From positions 1-11,846 of the forward strand of contig JAEZDV010000199.1 in the NCBI GenBank assembly GCA_023417985.1: DNA of 11,846 nt, given 5' to 3'. Below, in pieces: positions 4,109-11,846 of this stretch; position 1 is the first letter of the stretch, and each line of letters opens with the position of its first letter. A program made the position numbers and the translations under genes. This DNA is from Actinomycetes bacterium (GTDB lineage: Bacteria; Actinomycetota; Actinomycetes; Mycobacteriales; Mycobacteriaceae). A model generated the notes under the pieces. That model saw only the letters and a list, made by a program, of their open reading frames with translations. It had not been told where the DNA came from and made no database searches.

Positions 4109-7100
4109 TGCCGATGCGCCGGTACCGGCGTCCGCGCCGCAGGTTCGCGTCGCTGTCCTCGAGTCGGGCCCGCAATACCGTGGCGATGGTGTCCACCGCG
4201 GGCGGCGCCACCATCTCGTGGTGTTCGACGTCGAGGCGGTACTGGTGCAGCATCCCGTCGATCAGGTCGTGCCACGCGGTGACTGCCGGCACCGAGGTCG
4301 ACGACCGTCGAGCGCTGAAGAACAGGGCATCGCCGATGAAGGTGTCCGGTGAGTGCCGCCGCACCGCGCGGGTCGCGGCGGCCGAACCTGCGTGCAACCG
4401 CTCGAGATGCCGCGGTGTCAGCCCGGTGGGACCGCCCAGGCTGCGCTCGAGCAGGTCCAGTGCGTCGGCGTAGCTGGGGTCCGGTCCGCCGTTGGTGGCA
4501 ACCCCGAGGTCGCGGAGCATGTCGTTGACCGCGATCGGGGTCGCACCGCCGGGAACGGAGAGGTGACTGTCGATCAGCGCGAGGGTGTCCACCGCGGCTC
4601 CGCCGCGCTGCAGTTCCACGGCGACGGCGTGCGCGACGACTCCACCGAGCGACCAGCCCAGCAGGTGATACGGCCCGTCGGGTTGGGCACGGCGGATCTC
4701 GTCGGCGTAGCGGCGCGCGAGCGCGGGGACCGATTCGACGATCTCTCCGGTGCTCAGGGCGGGCAGTTGCAGACCGTAGGCACCGCGCCCGCCGAGCCGT
4801 TCGGTCAGGCCGGCATAGGCCCAGGCCAGCCCCGCGGCCGGATGCACACAGAACAGCGCCGGTCCGCTGCCCGCGCGCAGCGGCACGAGCACCCGCAGCG
4901 CGTCGTCGATCGTCTCGTCCTCCCCCGGTTCCCGCAGGCGTGCGGCCAGGTCGGCGACGGTGGGATGGGTGAACAGCACCTGGATCGGGATCCGCCGGTC
5001 GAGGCGGCGCGACAGGTCCGGTACCAGCCGGGTGGCGAGCAAGGAGGTGCCGCCGAGGGCGAAGAAACTGTCGTCGACCGACACCGTCTCGAGACCGAGA
5101 TGTGTGGCGAACACCGCGGCGACGGTGCGTTCGAGGTCGTCGGCCGGATCGCGGTGCTGCCCGCCCGCTCCGGCGAATTCGGGGGCCGGGAGCGCGCCGC
5201 GGTCGAGTTTGCCGGCGGCGGTGAGCGGGATGTCGGCGAGCGGAATCACGGCGGTGGGCACCATGTGCGCGGGCAGGTGGGCGGCGGCACGGTCGCGGAG
5301 CGCGCCCGGATCCGGGGCGGGCACCGCGATGGTGCGCACGTAGCTGACGAGCACCGTCTCCCCCGAGGGTGCGGGATATCCGACAGTGTGCGCGAAGTCG
5401 ACGTCGGGGTGGCCGGTGAGGACGGCGTCGACTTCTTCCGGTTCGATGCGGAAGCCGCGGACCTTGATCTGGAAGTCGGAGCGGCCCACGAAGTCGAGTC
5501 GGTGATCGGCGGTCCAGCGCACGACGTCGCCGGTGCGGTACATCCGGGCGCCGGGGCGGTCGCCGTACGGGTCGGCGACGAACCGGGCGGCGGTCAGATC
5601 GGGGCGTCGGTGGTAGCCGCGGGCCAGACCTGCACCGGCGACATAGAGTTCGCCGGGCACCCCGACCGGCACGGGCCGGAGTCGAGTGTCGAGGACGACG
5701 GCGGCGGCGCCGCGGGTGGGCCGGCCGATGGTGACGTGCTCACCGGCGGTGAGCGGGTCACCGAGTGAGCTCATGACGGTGGCTTCGGTGGGTCCGTACG
5801 CGTCGATCATGCGGTGGCCGTCGGCCCAGCGTGTCACCAGCGCCGGGGGCAGGGCCTCCCCCGCGACGAGCAGTACCCGCAGGTCCGGCACCTCGGTGGG
5901 ATCGAGGGACGCCAGCGTGGTCGGCGTGACGAACGCGTGGGAGACCCGGTGGTGACGCAGCACCGCGGCGAGGTCTTCCCCGCCGTACACCTCGGGCGGC
6001 ACGACCACCAGGGTGGCGCCGGCGCAGATCGCCATCAGCTGTTCGAAGATCGACGCATCGAAGCTCGGGGACGCCAGGTGGGAGACGCGGCTGCCGGGTT
6101 CGACTTGCAGATGCTCCCGCTCGGCGGCGGCGAGATCGCCGAGACCGCGATGGGTGACGGTCACGCCCTTGGGCCGTCCGGTCGAGCCGGAGGTGTAGAT
6201 CAGGTAGGCCGGATGGTCCGGGCGCAGCGGGGCGGCGCGATCGGCGTCGGTGACCGGGCGGGTGTCCCGGTGCTCGAGGTCGTCGCGGATCTCGGTGTCG
6301 TCGAGCACGATCCAGGTGATCGAGCCGGGCAGGTGTTCGAGGTGGTCGGCGACGGTGATCCCGAGGCCGGCGCCGCTGTCACCGAGCATGTATTCGATCC
6401 GGTCCGGAGGGTAGGTCGGGTCCACGGGGACGAATACGGCGCCGGTGCGGGTGGTGGCCCACACCGCGGTGATCTCGTCGACGGACCGGGGCAGCGCGAG
6501 CGCGATGACGGTGTCCGGGGCGGCTCCCCGGGCGAGCAGCAGGCGGGCCAGCGCGGTGGAGCGGGCGTCGAGATCCCGGTAGGTCAGGGTGGTGTCTCCG
6601 TCGATGACGGCGAGACCGTCCGGGTCGGTGGCGACGGCGTCGTCGAGCAACTGCGGCCACACTCGGGCGGGGCCGCCCGCCGGGCCGGTGGCGGGCACCA
6701 GCGCCGCGCGTTCGGAGTCGGTGAGCAGGTCGACGTCGCCGACGGGGACGGCGGGGTCGGCGGTGACGGCGCGGAGGAGCCGGACGAACCGGTCGGCGAA
6801 CCCGGCGACGGTGTCCCGGTCGAACAGGTCGGTGGCGTAGACGAAGGCGGCGTCCATGCCTCCGGCGGGGTCCTCGCCGAGGAGCAGTTCGAGGTCGAAG
6901 TTGCACACCTGCGGGTCGAGTTGGACGCCCTCGACGGTCAGGTGCGGCAGTTCCAGGGTGGGGCGTTCGGTGTTGTGGAACTCGAGGGACACCTGGAACA
7001 GCGGCGAATGGGCGGTCGAGCGGGCCGGTTCGACCGCCTCGACGACACGTTCGAACGGCAGATCGGTGTGGGCGAACGCCTCGAGGTCGTCGTGGGTGAC

Positions 7101-10100
7101 GGTGCCCAGCAGGTCGGTGAACGGTGCGTCGCCGGGGACGCAGCTGCGCAGCACGACGGTGTTGACGAACATGCCGATCAGGTCGTCGAGTGCGCGGTGG
7201 CCACGCCCGGCGATCGGGGATCCGATGGCGATGTCGTCGCTGCCGGACAGGTGGGCCAGCAGCACGGCGAGGGCGGTGTGCACGGTCATGAACAGCGTGG
7301 TGCCGTGCGCGGACGCCAGCCGGGTGAGTTCGGTGTGCAGATCGGCATCGATCGGGAACCGCACGATGTCGCCGCGGAACGACTGCTGCGGCGGGCGCGG
7401 CCGGTCGGTGGGCAAGGTGAGCACGTCGGGTAGCCCGGCGAGGGTGGTGCGCCAGTACTCGGCTTGTGCGGCGGCGAGCGACGCCGGGTCGGTGGGTTCG
7501 CCGAGCCGGTCGAGTTGCCACAGCGTGTAGTCCGGGTATTGGACGGGCAGCGGGGCCCACGCGGGGGTGTCGCCGTGGCTGCGGGCCTGGTAGGCGCCGA
7601 GCAGATCGCGGGCGAGGGGGCTGGTGGAGGCGCCGTCGGCGGCGATGTGGTGCACCACCAGTACCGCGAGGTGGTCGTCGCGGCCGAGGGTGAACACCCG
7701 TGCGCGGAGCGGGATGTCGACGGTGACGTCGAATCCGGTGCCGATGAAGTCGGCGATCGCGGTGTACATGCTGTCGGGGTCGGTGGGCACCACGTCGAGG
7801 GTCACCGCCACGTCGTCGGCGTCGAGGATGCGTTGACGCGGTCCGGCGGCGGACGCCGGGTAGACGGTGCGCAGGCTTTCGTGCCGGGCGACGACGTCGT
7901 GCAGGGCGTCACCGAGGGCCGCCGCGGACAGGTGGCCGCGGAGCCGGATGGCGAGGGGAATGTTGTAGGCGGCGCTGCCGGGGTCGAACTGGTTGAGGAA
8001 CCACACGCGTTGCTGCGCCGGGGACAGCGGGATGTGGGCGGGGCGCGGCCGCGGGGTGGGGCCTGCGGTGTCGCGGCCGGTATCGGTGTCGGCATCGAGG
8101 TGGGGGGCTAGGCGGGCGGCGAGCATCCGGACGGTCGGCGCTTCGAAGATCGCGCGCACCGCGATGTCTCGGCCGAGCCGGTCGCCGAGGCGGGCTGCGG
8201 CGCGGGTGGCGACCAGGGAGTTGCCGCCGATGTCGAAGAAGCTGTCGGTGACCGAGACTCGGTCGAGGCCGAGCACGTCGGCGAATTCGGCGGCCACGAC
8301 GGTTTCGAGGTCGCCGTTCGGGGGTTCGTAGGTGCCGGTACCGGTCAGGTCGGGAACGGGCAGGGCACGGCGGTCGAGTTTGCCGACCGGGGTGAGCGGG
8401 ATCGTGTCCAGGACGGTGATCGCGGCGGGCACCATGTGCTCCGGGAGCCGTTGCGCCAGATGTTCTTTGATGTCGTCCGGATCGACGGGAGTGTCGTCGG
8501 CGGGACGGACGTACCCGACGAGTACCGGGTCGCCGCTCGGTGCGGTGTGCGCCACGGTCACCGCGAAGGACACCGCGGGATGCGCGCTCAGGGCGGCGTC
8601 GATCTCGCCGAGTTCGACGCGGAACCCTCGGATCTTGACCTGGAAGTCGGCGCGGCCGAGGTAGTCGAGGTGCAGGGTGGTCTCGGGGTCGCCGGTCCAG
8701 CGGACGATGTCGCCGGTGCGGTACATCCGCTCCCCCGGCGTACCGTACGGGTCGGCGACGAACCGGTCGGCGGTCAGGGCGGGCCGGGCGTGATAGCCGC
8801 GGGCGAGCCCGAGGCCGGCGAGATACAACTCCCCGGGCACCCCGTGCGGGACGGGCCGCAGTGCCGGGTCGAGCACGACCGCGTGGACGCCCTGCAGGGG
8901 GCCGCCGAGGGTCACCGGCTCGCCGGGCCCGATCGGGTCGCTGATCGCGGCCATGACGGTGGTTTCGGTGGGCCCGTAGCCGTTGACGAGGCGCCGGTGA
9001 GGTGCCCAGGTGTCGCGCAGTTCGGGTGGCCAGGCTTCGCCGCCGACGGACAGATCGGTGAAGGTGGTCAGGTCTGCCGGGTCGAGCGACGCCAGTGCGG
9101 CGGGAGTGATGAACCCGTGGGTGACGGCGGTATCGCGCAGCAGTCGGCCGAGTTCGGCGCCGCCGTACACGTGCGGGGGCACCACCACCAGGCTCGCCCC
9201 GGAGGCGAAGGCCAGCAGGTATTCGAAGACGGACGCGTCGAAACTCGGCGACGAGAAGTGCATGACCCGCGAGCCCGGGCCGGGGTGGAACAGGTCCTGC
9301 TGGGTGCGGGCGAAGTTGTCGAGGCTGCGGTGAGTGGTGAGCACCCCCTTGGGGCGGCCGGTGGACCCGGAGGTGTAGATCAGGTAGGCGGCGTGATCGA
9401 GGCGCAGCGGGACGGTGCGGTCCCGGTCGGTGATCGGTGCCGGATCGGCGGCGGCGAGCGCCGTGGTCGTCTCCGGATCGTCGAGCACAAGCCATTGCAC
9501 GGTGCCGGGCAGCTCGGGGACGTACGCGGCGGTGGTCACCCCGAGGGTGGCGCCGCAGTCGTCGAGCATGAAGGCGATCCGGTCGGCCGGGTAGCGGGGA
9601 TCGACCGGCACGAACGCCGCTCCGGTCTTGGTGATCGCCCACAGTGCGACGAGGGACTCGACGGAGCGGGCGATGCCGAGTGCCACAAAGGTTTCCGGTC
9701 CCACTCCGCGCCCGAGCAGGATGCGGGCCAGCCGGGTGGACTGTTCGTCCAGGTCGCGATAGGTGAGGGTGCGGTCGGTCGCGCCGGAGGCGGGGTCGAG
9801 TATCGCAGGGGCGTCGGGGTGCGCGGCGGCGGTGGCGGTGAACAGGTCGGGCAGTGTGGCGACGCTGCCGCCGACGGGTCCGTGCACGGGTGTGAGGGTG
9901 CGGCGTTCGGTGGGGGTGAGCACGTCGACGGCGGTGACGGGCACGGTGGGGTCGCCGGCGAGGGCGTCGAGCGCGCGGGCGATGCGGTCGGCGATGCCGG
10001 TGACCTCGCTGCGGTCGAACACCTCGGGGAGGTATTTCATCCGCAGGTGCACGGCGGTGTCGGTGTGCACGACCACGCTCAGCGGGTAGTGGGCGGCGTC

Positions 10101-11846
10101 GTGGCCGGTGATGTCGGCGACGCGGATGCCGCCGATGTCGGTGTCGGAGGTGAGCCCGGCGCGTTCGACCGGGTAGGACTCGAACACGGTGAGGGTGTCG
10201 AAGCGGGTCGCGGCACCGATGTGCCGGTCGAGGGTGCCCAGGTCGAGGTGGTGGTGGTCGAGCAGCGCGGTCTGTTCGGTGCGGACCCGGTCGACGAGGC
10301 CGCCGACGGTGTCGCCGGGCCGCACCGCGATCCGGACCGGCACGGTGTTGATGAACAGGCCCACCATTGTTTCGATGCCCGGCACCTGCGGGGGGCGGCC
10401 GGAGACGGTGGCGCCGAACACCACGTCGGTGCGGCCGGTCAGCGCCCCGAGGACGAGCCCCCAGGCGGTCTGTACGAGGGTGTTGACGGTGACGCCGCGG
10501 GCGGCGGCGATCTCGTCGAGACGCGCGGACAGCGTCGGGTCGAGGTCGATGTCGAGGTCTTCGGAGATGCCGGTGCTGTGCCCGGACCGGTGGTGGGGGG
10601 CGAGCAGGGTGGGTTCGTCGAGACCGTCGAGGGCCTGCCGGTGGGCGTCGATCGATGCGGCGGGGTCGCGGTCGGCGAGCCACTGCAGGTAGGTGCCGTA
10701 GTTGTGCGGGCGGTCCAGGACGGCGGGGTCGCCGTCGGTGGCGTAGAGCACGAGCAGTTCGCGGATCAGGACGGGCGTGGACCAGCCGTCGAGCAGCAGG
10801 TGATGGTTGGTCAGCGCCACGAGATGGCGGTCGGGGGCGGTGCTCACGACGGTGACGCGCAGCAGCGGCGGCTGTGCGGTGTCGAATCGGGTGTGCCGGT
10901 CGGTGTCGAGCAGCTGGGTGGCCGCGGCGTCGGGGTCGGGTGCGTCGGTGGTGTCGACGACGGTGAACGGCACGTCGACGTGTGCCGGGATCACCTGCAG
11001 GTGGCCGTCGGGGCCCGGGGTGAACGCGGCCCGCAGGTTCGGGTGCCGGTCGAGCAGCACGTCCAGGGCCCGGTGCAACCGGGTGGCGTCGAGGGGGCCG
11101 CGCAGATCCAGGACGAGCTGGACGATGTACGCGTCGGGATCGTCCCCGGCGAGCAGCGCGTGGAACAGGAGGCCGTTGTGCAGCGGCGCGGTGGGCCAGA
11201 TCGTTTCGAGTGGCCCGTACCGCTGTTCGAGGTTTTCGATGCCGTCCTGTGGCAGTTGCACGAGTGGCAGGTCGGACGGGGTCAGGCCGCCGGTGTGGGG
11301 GGCGCGGATGTGGTGGGTCAGTGCGGTGGCGGCGGCGGTGAACGCCGCGTGCAACCGGGTCAGGTCGGTGTCGTCGAGCAGACCGGCGGGTGCGGACCAG
11401 TGGGTGCGCAGCACGGGCCCGTCGGGGGTGTCGACGGTGACGGCGTTGATGTCGACGACGGCGGCCGCGGGCATGTCGGGGTTCTGGGCGCCGCCGTGCG
11501 GGAACCCGGCGACGGGCAGCCACGGGGTGTCGGTGGCGCCGCCGGTTCCGGCCGTGGGCCGGCCGAGGTAGTTGAAGCTGATCTGTGGTGTGGGGCGGGC
11601 GGCGAGGTCGTCGCCGATGCCGGTGTCGAGGTAGCGCAGCAGCCCGTAGCCGATGCCGTGGTCGGGGACGGCGGCGAGGTGTTCCTTGACGGTCTTGACG
11701 GCGCGGCCGGCGGCGGGACCGGCGGCCAGCGCGTCGTCGAGGTCGAGGCCGGTCAGGTCCAAGCGGAGCGGGTGGATGGTGGTGAACCAGCCGACGGTGC
11801 CGGACAGATCCGCGCCGGGCACGGCGGCGGTGTCGCGGCCGTGCCC
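4092..11846 (-). CDS. Nonribosomal peptide synthetase, C-terminal 2584 residues (5' end outside window)
   Basis: The reading frame is open from the right edge to the TGA at 4094-4092. The GTG at 11822 is not the real start, because the eight codons before it (GHGRDTAA) belong to a conserved epimerization motif. Order from the edge: partial epimerization domain, condensation domain 1, adenylation 1, carrier 1, condensation 2, adenylation 2, carrier 2, thioesterase. Residue numbers here count from the GTG at 11822. Every catalytic landmark is intact: C1 HHLLLDG (340-346), carrier Ser1202, C2 HHIAADG (1391-1397), carrier Ser2260 and thioesterase Ser2391. The protein is a cytoplasmic assembly line that activates amino acids with ATP, tethers them to phosphopantetheine arms and condenses them. 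No MbtH-like gene, transporter or phosphopantetheinyl transferase is present in the window. A short Arg-rich tail (RRGRRYRRIGSGSGR) follows the thioesterase. The product is unknown. Confidence 0.97.
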   Translation of the reverse strand, partial: GHGRDTAAVPGADLSGTVGWFTTIHPLRLDLTGLDLDDALAAGPAAGRAVKTVKEHLAAVPDHGIGYGLLRYLDTGIGDDLAARPTPQISFNYLGRPTAGTGGATDTPWLPVAGFPHGGAQNPDMPAAAVVDINAVTVDTPDGPVLRTHWSAPAGLLDDTDLTRLHAAFTAAATALTHHIRAPHTGGLTPSDLPLVQLPQDGIENLEQRYGPLETIWPTAPLHNGLLFHALLAGDDPDAYIVQLVLDLRGPLDATRLHRALDVLLDRHPNLRAAFTPGPDGHLQVIPAHVDVPFTVVDTTDAPDPDAAATQLLDTDRHTRFDTAQPPLLRVTVVSTAPDRHLVALTNHHLLLDGWSTPVLIRELLVLYATDGDPAVLDRPHNYGTYLQWLADRDPAASIDAHRQALDGLDEPTLLAPHHRSGHSTGISEDLDIDLDPTLSARLDEIAAARGVTVNTLVQTAWGLVLGALTGRTDVVFGATVSGRPPQVPGIETMVGLFINTVPVRIAVRPGDTVGGLVDRVRTEQTALLDHHHLDLGTLDRHIGAATRFDTLTVFESYPVERAGLTSDTDIGGIRVADITGHDAAHYPLSVVVHTDTAVHLRMKYLPEVFDRSEVTGIADRIARALDALAGDPTVPVTAVDVLTPTERRTLTPVHGPVGGSVATLPDLFTATAAAHPDAPAILDPASGATDRTLTYRDLDEQSTRLARILLGRGVGPETFVALGIARSVESLVALWAITKTGAAFVPVDPRYPADRIAFMLDDCGATLGVTTAAYVPELPGTVQWLVLDDPETTTALAAADPAPITDRDRTVPLRLDHAAYLIYTSGSTGRPKGVLTTHRSLDNFARTQQDLFHPGPGSRVMHFSSPSFDASVFEYLLAFASGASLVVVPPHVYGGAELGRLLRDTAVTHGFITPAALASLDPADLTTFTDLSVGGEAWPPELRDTWAPHRRLVNGYGPTETTVMAAISDPIGPGEPVTLGGPLQGVHAVVLDPALRPVPHGVPGELYLAGLGLARGYHARPALTADRFVADPYGTPGERMYRTGDIVRWTGDPETTLHLDYLGRADFQVKIRGFRVELGEIDAALSAHPAVSFAVTVAHTAPSGDPVLVGYVRPADDTPVDPDDIKEHLAQRLPEHMVPAAITVLDTIPLTPVGKLDRRALPVPDLTGTGTYEPPNGDLETVVAAEFADVLGLDRVSVTDSFFDIGGNSLVATRAAARLGDRLGRDIAVRAIFEAPTVRMLAARLAPHLDADTDTGRDTAGPTPRPRPAHIPLSPAQQRVWFLNQFDPGSAAYNIPLAIRLRGHLSAAALGDALHDVVARHESLRTVYPASAAGPRQRILDADDVAVTLDVVPTDPDSMYTAIADFIGTGFDVTVDIPLRARVFTLGRDDHLAVLVVHHIAADGASTSPLARDLLGAYQARSHGDTPAWAPLPVQYPDYTLWQLDRLGEPTDPASLAAAQAEYWRTTLAGLPDVLTLPTDRPRPPQQSFRGDIVRFPIDADLHTELTRLASAHGTTLFMTVHTALAVLLAHLSGSDDIAIGSPIAGRGHRALDDLIGMFVNTVVLRSCVPGDAPFTDLLGTVTHDDLEAFAHTDLPFERVVEAVEPARSTAHSPLFQVSLEFHNTERPTLELPHLTVEGVQLDPQVCNFDLELLLGEDPAGGMDAAFVYATDLFDRDTVAGFADRFVRLLRAVTADPAVPVGDVDLLTDSERAALVPATGPAGGPARVWPQLLDDAVATDPDGLAVIDGDTTLTYRDLDARSTALARLLLARGAAPDTVIALALPRSVDEITAVWATTRTGAVFVPVDPTYPPDRIEYMLGDSGAGLGITVADHLEHLPGSITWIVLDDTEIRDDLEHRDTRPVTDADRAAPLRPDHPAYLIYTSGSTGRPKGVTVTHRGLGDLAAAEREHLQVEPGSRVSHLASPSFDASIFEQLMAICAGATLVVVPPEVYGGEDLAAVLRHHRVSHAFVTPTTLASLDPTEVPDLRVLLVAGEALPPALVTRWADGHRMIDAYGPTEATVMSSLGDPLTAGEHVTIGRPTRGAAAVVLDTRLRPVPVGVPGELYVAGAGLARGYHRRPDLTAARFVADPYGDRPGARMYRTGDVVRWTADHRLDFVGRSDFQIKVRGFRIEPEEVDAVLTGHPDVDFAHTVGYPAPSGETVLVSYVRTIAVPAPDPGALRDRAAAHLPAHMVPTAVIPLADIPLTAAGKLDRGALPAPEFAGAGGQHRDPADDLERTVAAVFATHLGLETVSVDDSFFALGGTSLLATRLVPDLSRRLDRRIPIQVLFTHPTVADLAARLREPGEDETIDDALRVLVPLRAGSGPALFCVHPAAGLAWAYAGLTERLGGRGAYGLQLPALSTGEIVESVPALARRYADEIRRAQPDGPYHLLGWSLGGVVAHAVAVELQRGGAAVDTLALIDSHLSVPGGATPIAVNDMLRDLGVATNGGPDPSYADALDLLERSLGGPTGLTPRHLERLHAGSAAATRAVRRHSPDTFIGDALFFSARRSSTSVPAVTAWHDLIDGMLHQYRLDVEHHEMVAPPAVDTIATVLRARLEDSDANLRRGRRYRRIGSGSGR
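4140..4905 (-). other. NRPS terminal thioesterase domain
   Basis: This type I thioesterase follows the last carrier domain. The alpha/beta-hydrolase start is ALFCVHPAAG. The nucleophile is Ser2391 in LGWSLGG, the acid is Asp2418 in ALIDSH (27 residues later, the usual spacing), and the base is probably His2534 in HHEMV. It releases the finished peptide by hydrolysis or macrocyclisation; the sequence does not show which. Confidence 0.92.
4915..8050 (-). other. NRPS final module: C (LCL-like) - A2 - PCP
   Basis: The condensation domain (about 8035-6720) opens with IPLSPAQQRVWFLNQ, the LCL-type C1 motif, with active site HHIAADG at 7652-7632. Adenylation domain 2 (about 6680-5170) has LIYTSGSTGRPKGV from residue 1874, FDASIFE with Asp1922, DAYGPTEATV, YRTGDVVRW, and Lys2205 in GKLDRGALP. 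The by-eye code is D-A-F-F-L-A-A-V-M-K. Ala at positions 301 and 322, as in Phe/Tyr-type codes, hints at a bulky aromatic or hydrophobic residue, with low confidence. The carrier domain (about 5130-4930) has FFALGGTSL with Ser2260. Confidence 0.88.
8090..11299 (-). other. NRPS penultimate module: C (DCL-like) - A1 - PCP
   Basis: The condensation domain (about 11250-9950) begins with IWPTAPLHNGLLFHALL, the pattern of condensation domains that accept a D-configured donor, as expected after an epimerization domain. Its active site is HHLLLDG (10805-10785). Adenylation domain 1 (about 9880-8360) has LIYTSGSTGRPKGV from residue 814, FDASVFE with Asp862, NGYGPTETTV, YRTGDIVRW, and the catalytic Lys1148 in GKLDRRALP. 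Aligning by eye to GrsA gives the ten-residue code D-A-F-F-S-G-G-V-M-K, which suggests a hydrophobic pocket but no substrate I can name. The carrier domain (about 8330-8100) has FFDIGGNSL with Ser1202. There is no epimerase, so an L residue is expected. Confidence 0.88.
11300..11846 (-). other. NRPS epimerization domain, C-terminal part
   Basis: The sequence from the window edge shows, in order, GHGRD (motif E4), TVGWFTTIHPL (E5), PDHGIGYG (E6) and ISFNYLGR (E7, Phe83 counted from the GTG at 11822). These are the final four epimerization motifs. The HHxxxDG active site lies outside the window, so activity cannot be confirmed. The preceding module is expected to supply a D-amino acid. Confidence 0.9.

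Noticed and set aside
4353..7433. Long plus-strand open frames opposite the NRPS (4353-5768 and 5814-7433)
   Set aside because: They are Gly/Val/Asp-rich antisense shadows, caused by third-position GC bias in the real minus-strand gene. No domain or ribosome-binding support.
5563..8766. 24-bp exact direct repeats (5563-5586 and 8743-8766) as mobile-element or attachment sites
   Set aside because: Both fall at the same place in homologous adenylation domains (between motifs A6 and A7), so they reflect module duplication or conserved protein sequence rather than insertion.
7909..11523. A 1204-codon minus-strand open frame, Arg/Pro-rich throughout
   Set aside because: It is a shadow of the NRPS gene in another frame on the same strand. 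The composition (RRHRRPRR runs) is typical of out-of-frame high-GC translation, while the NRPS frame has intact domain motifs over the same bases.
11820..11822. GTG as the start of the NRPS
   Set aside because: The frame is open to the window edge, and the eight codons before it encode the GHGRD epimerization motif, so the gene clearly continues outside.
1..11846. CRISPR arrays, tRNA/rRNA genes, insertion sequences
   Set aside because: I found no regularly spaced short repeats, no recognisable tRNA or rRNA stretches, and no transposase motifs or terminal inverted repeats on either strand.

Overview
The window is very GC-rich, with strong third-position G/C bias, GTG as well as ATG starts, and gene ends that overlap or nearly touch. 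Together with a multi-kilobase nonribosomal peptide synthetase (NRPS), a P450/3Fe-4S ferredoxin cassette and several TetR- and VOC-type accessory genes, this points to an actinomycete, most likely Mycobacteriales (Rhodococcus, Nocardia or Gordonia type). The genus is inferred from gene style only; no rRNA or other marker gene is present.

Layout. (1) Positions 1-2201, minus strand: a VOC-family protein, then a cytochrome P450, then a 64-residue 3Fe-4S ferredoxin overlapping the P450 stop by ATGA, then the N-terminal 109 residues of an FAD-dependent ferredoxin reductase that runs off the left edge. The last three form a complete class I P450 electron-transfer set. (2) Positions 2202-2309: a 108-bp divergent promoter region with an imperfect palindrome, facing the VOC gene on one side and a TetR-family regulator (2310-3059, plus strand) on the other. 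(3) Positions 3054-4070, plus strand: a compact toxin-antitoxin-like pair, a ParD-like antitoxin and a small zeta-toxin/COG4185-like P-loop kinase overlapping by GTGA. It is preceded by a perfect 8+8 bp inverted repeat that overlaps the tetR stop codon. (4) Positions 4092-11846, minus strand: the 3' end of a large NRPS gene, which enters from the right edge inside an epimerization domain and continues E(partial)-C-A-PCP-C-A-PCP-TE to its stop, 21 bp from the convergent kinase gene.

How the parts may work together. The TetR protein is the natural candidate to control the divergent VOC-P450-ferredoxin-reductase unit. The antitoxin probably autoregulates its pair through the inverted repeat. The NRPS end specifies the last two residues of a peptide released by the terminal thioesterase. 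The E domain just before them, followed by a condensation domain whose C1 region looks like the DCL type, predicts a D-configured residue third from the C-terminus, then two L residues. Nothing in the sequence directly ties the P450 cassette to the peptide; a tailoring role is only a possibility.

The most noteworthy items are the ParD-like/zeta-like pair with its promoter-embedded operator, and the two adenylation domains, whose deduced ten-residue codes (DAFFSGGVMK and DAFFLAAVMK) match no specificity I can name. I do not see a wholly new system. Each gene belongs to a recognisable family, and the novelty, if any, lies in the peptide product, the P450 substrate and the toxin-antitoxin pairing. 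No stretch over 300 bp lacks a gene.
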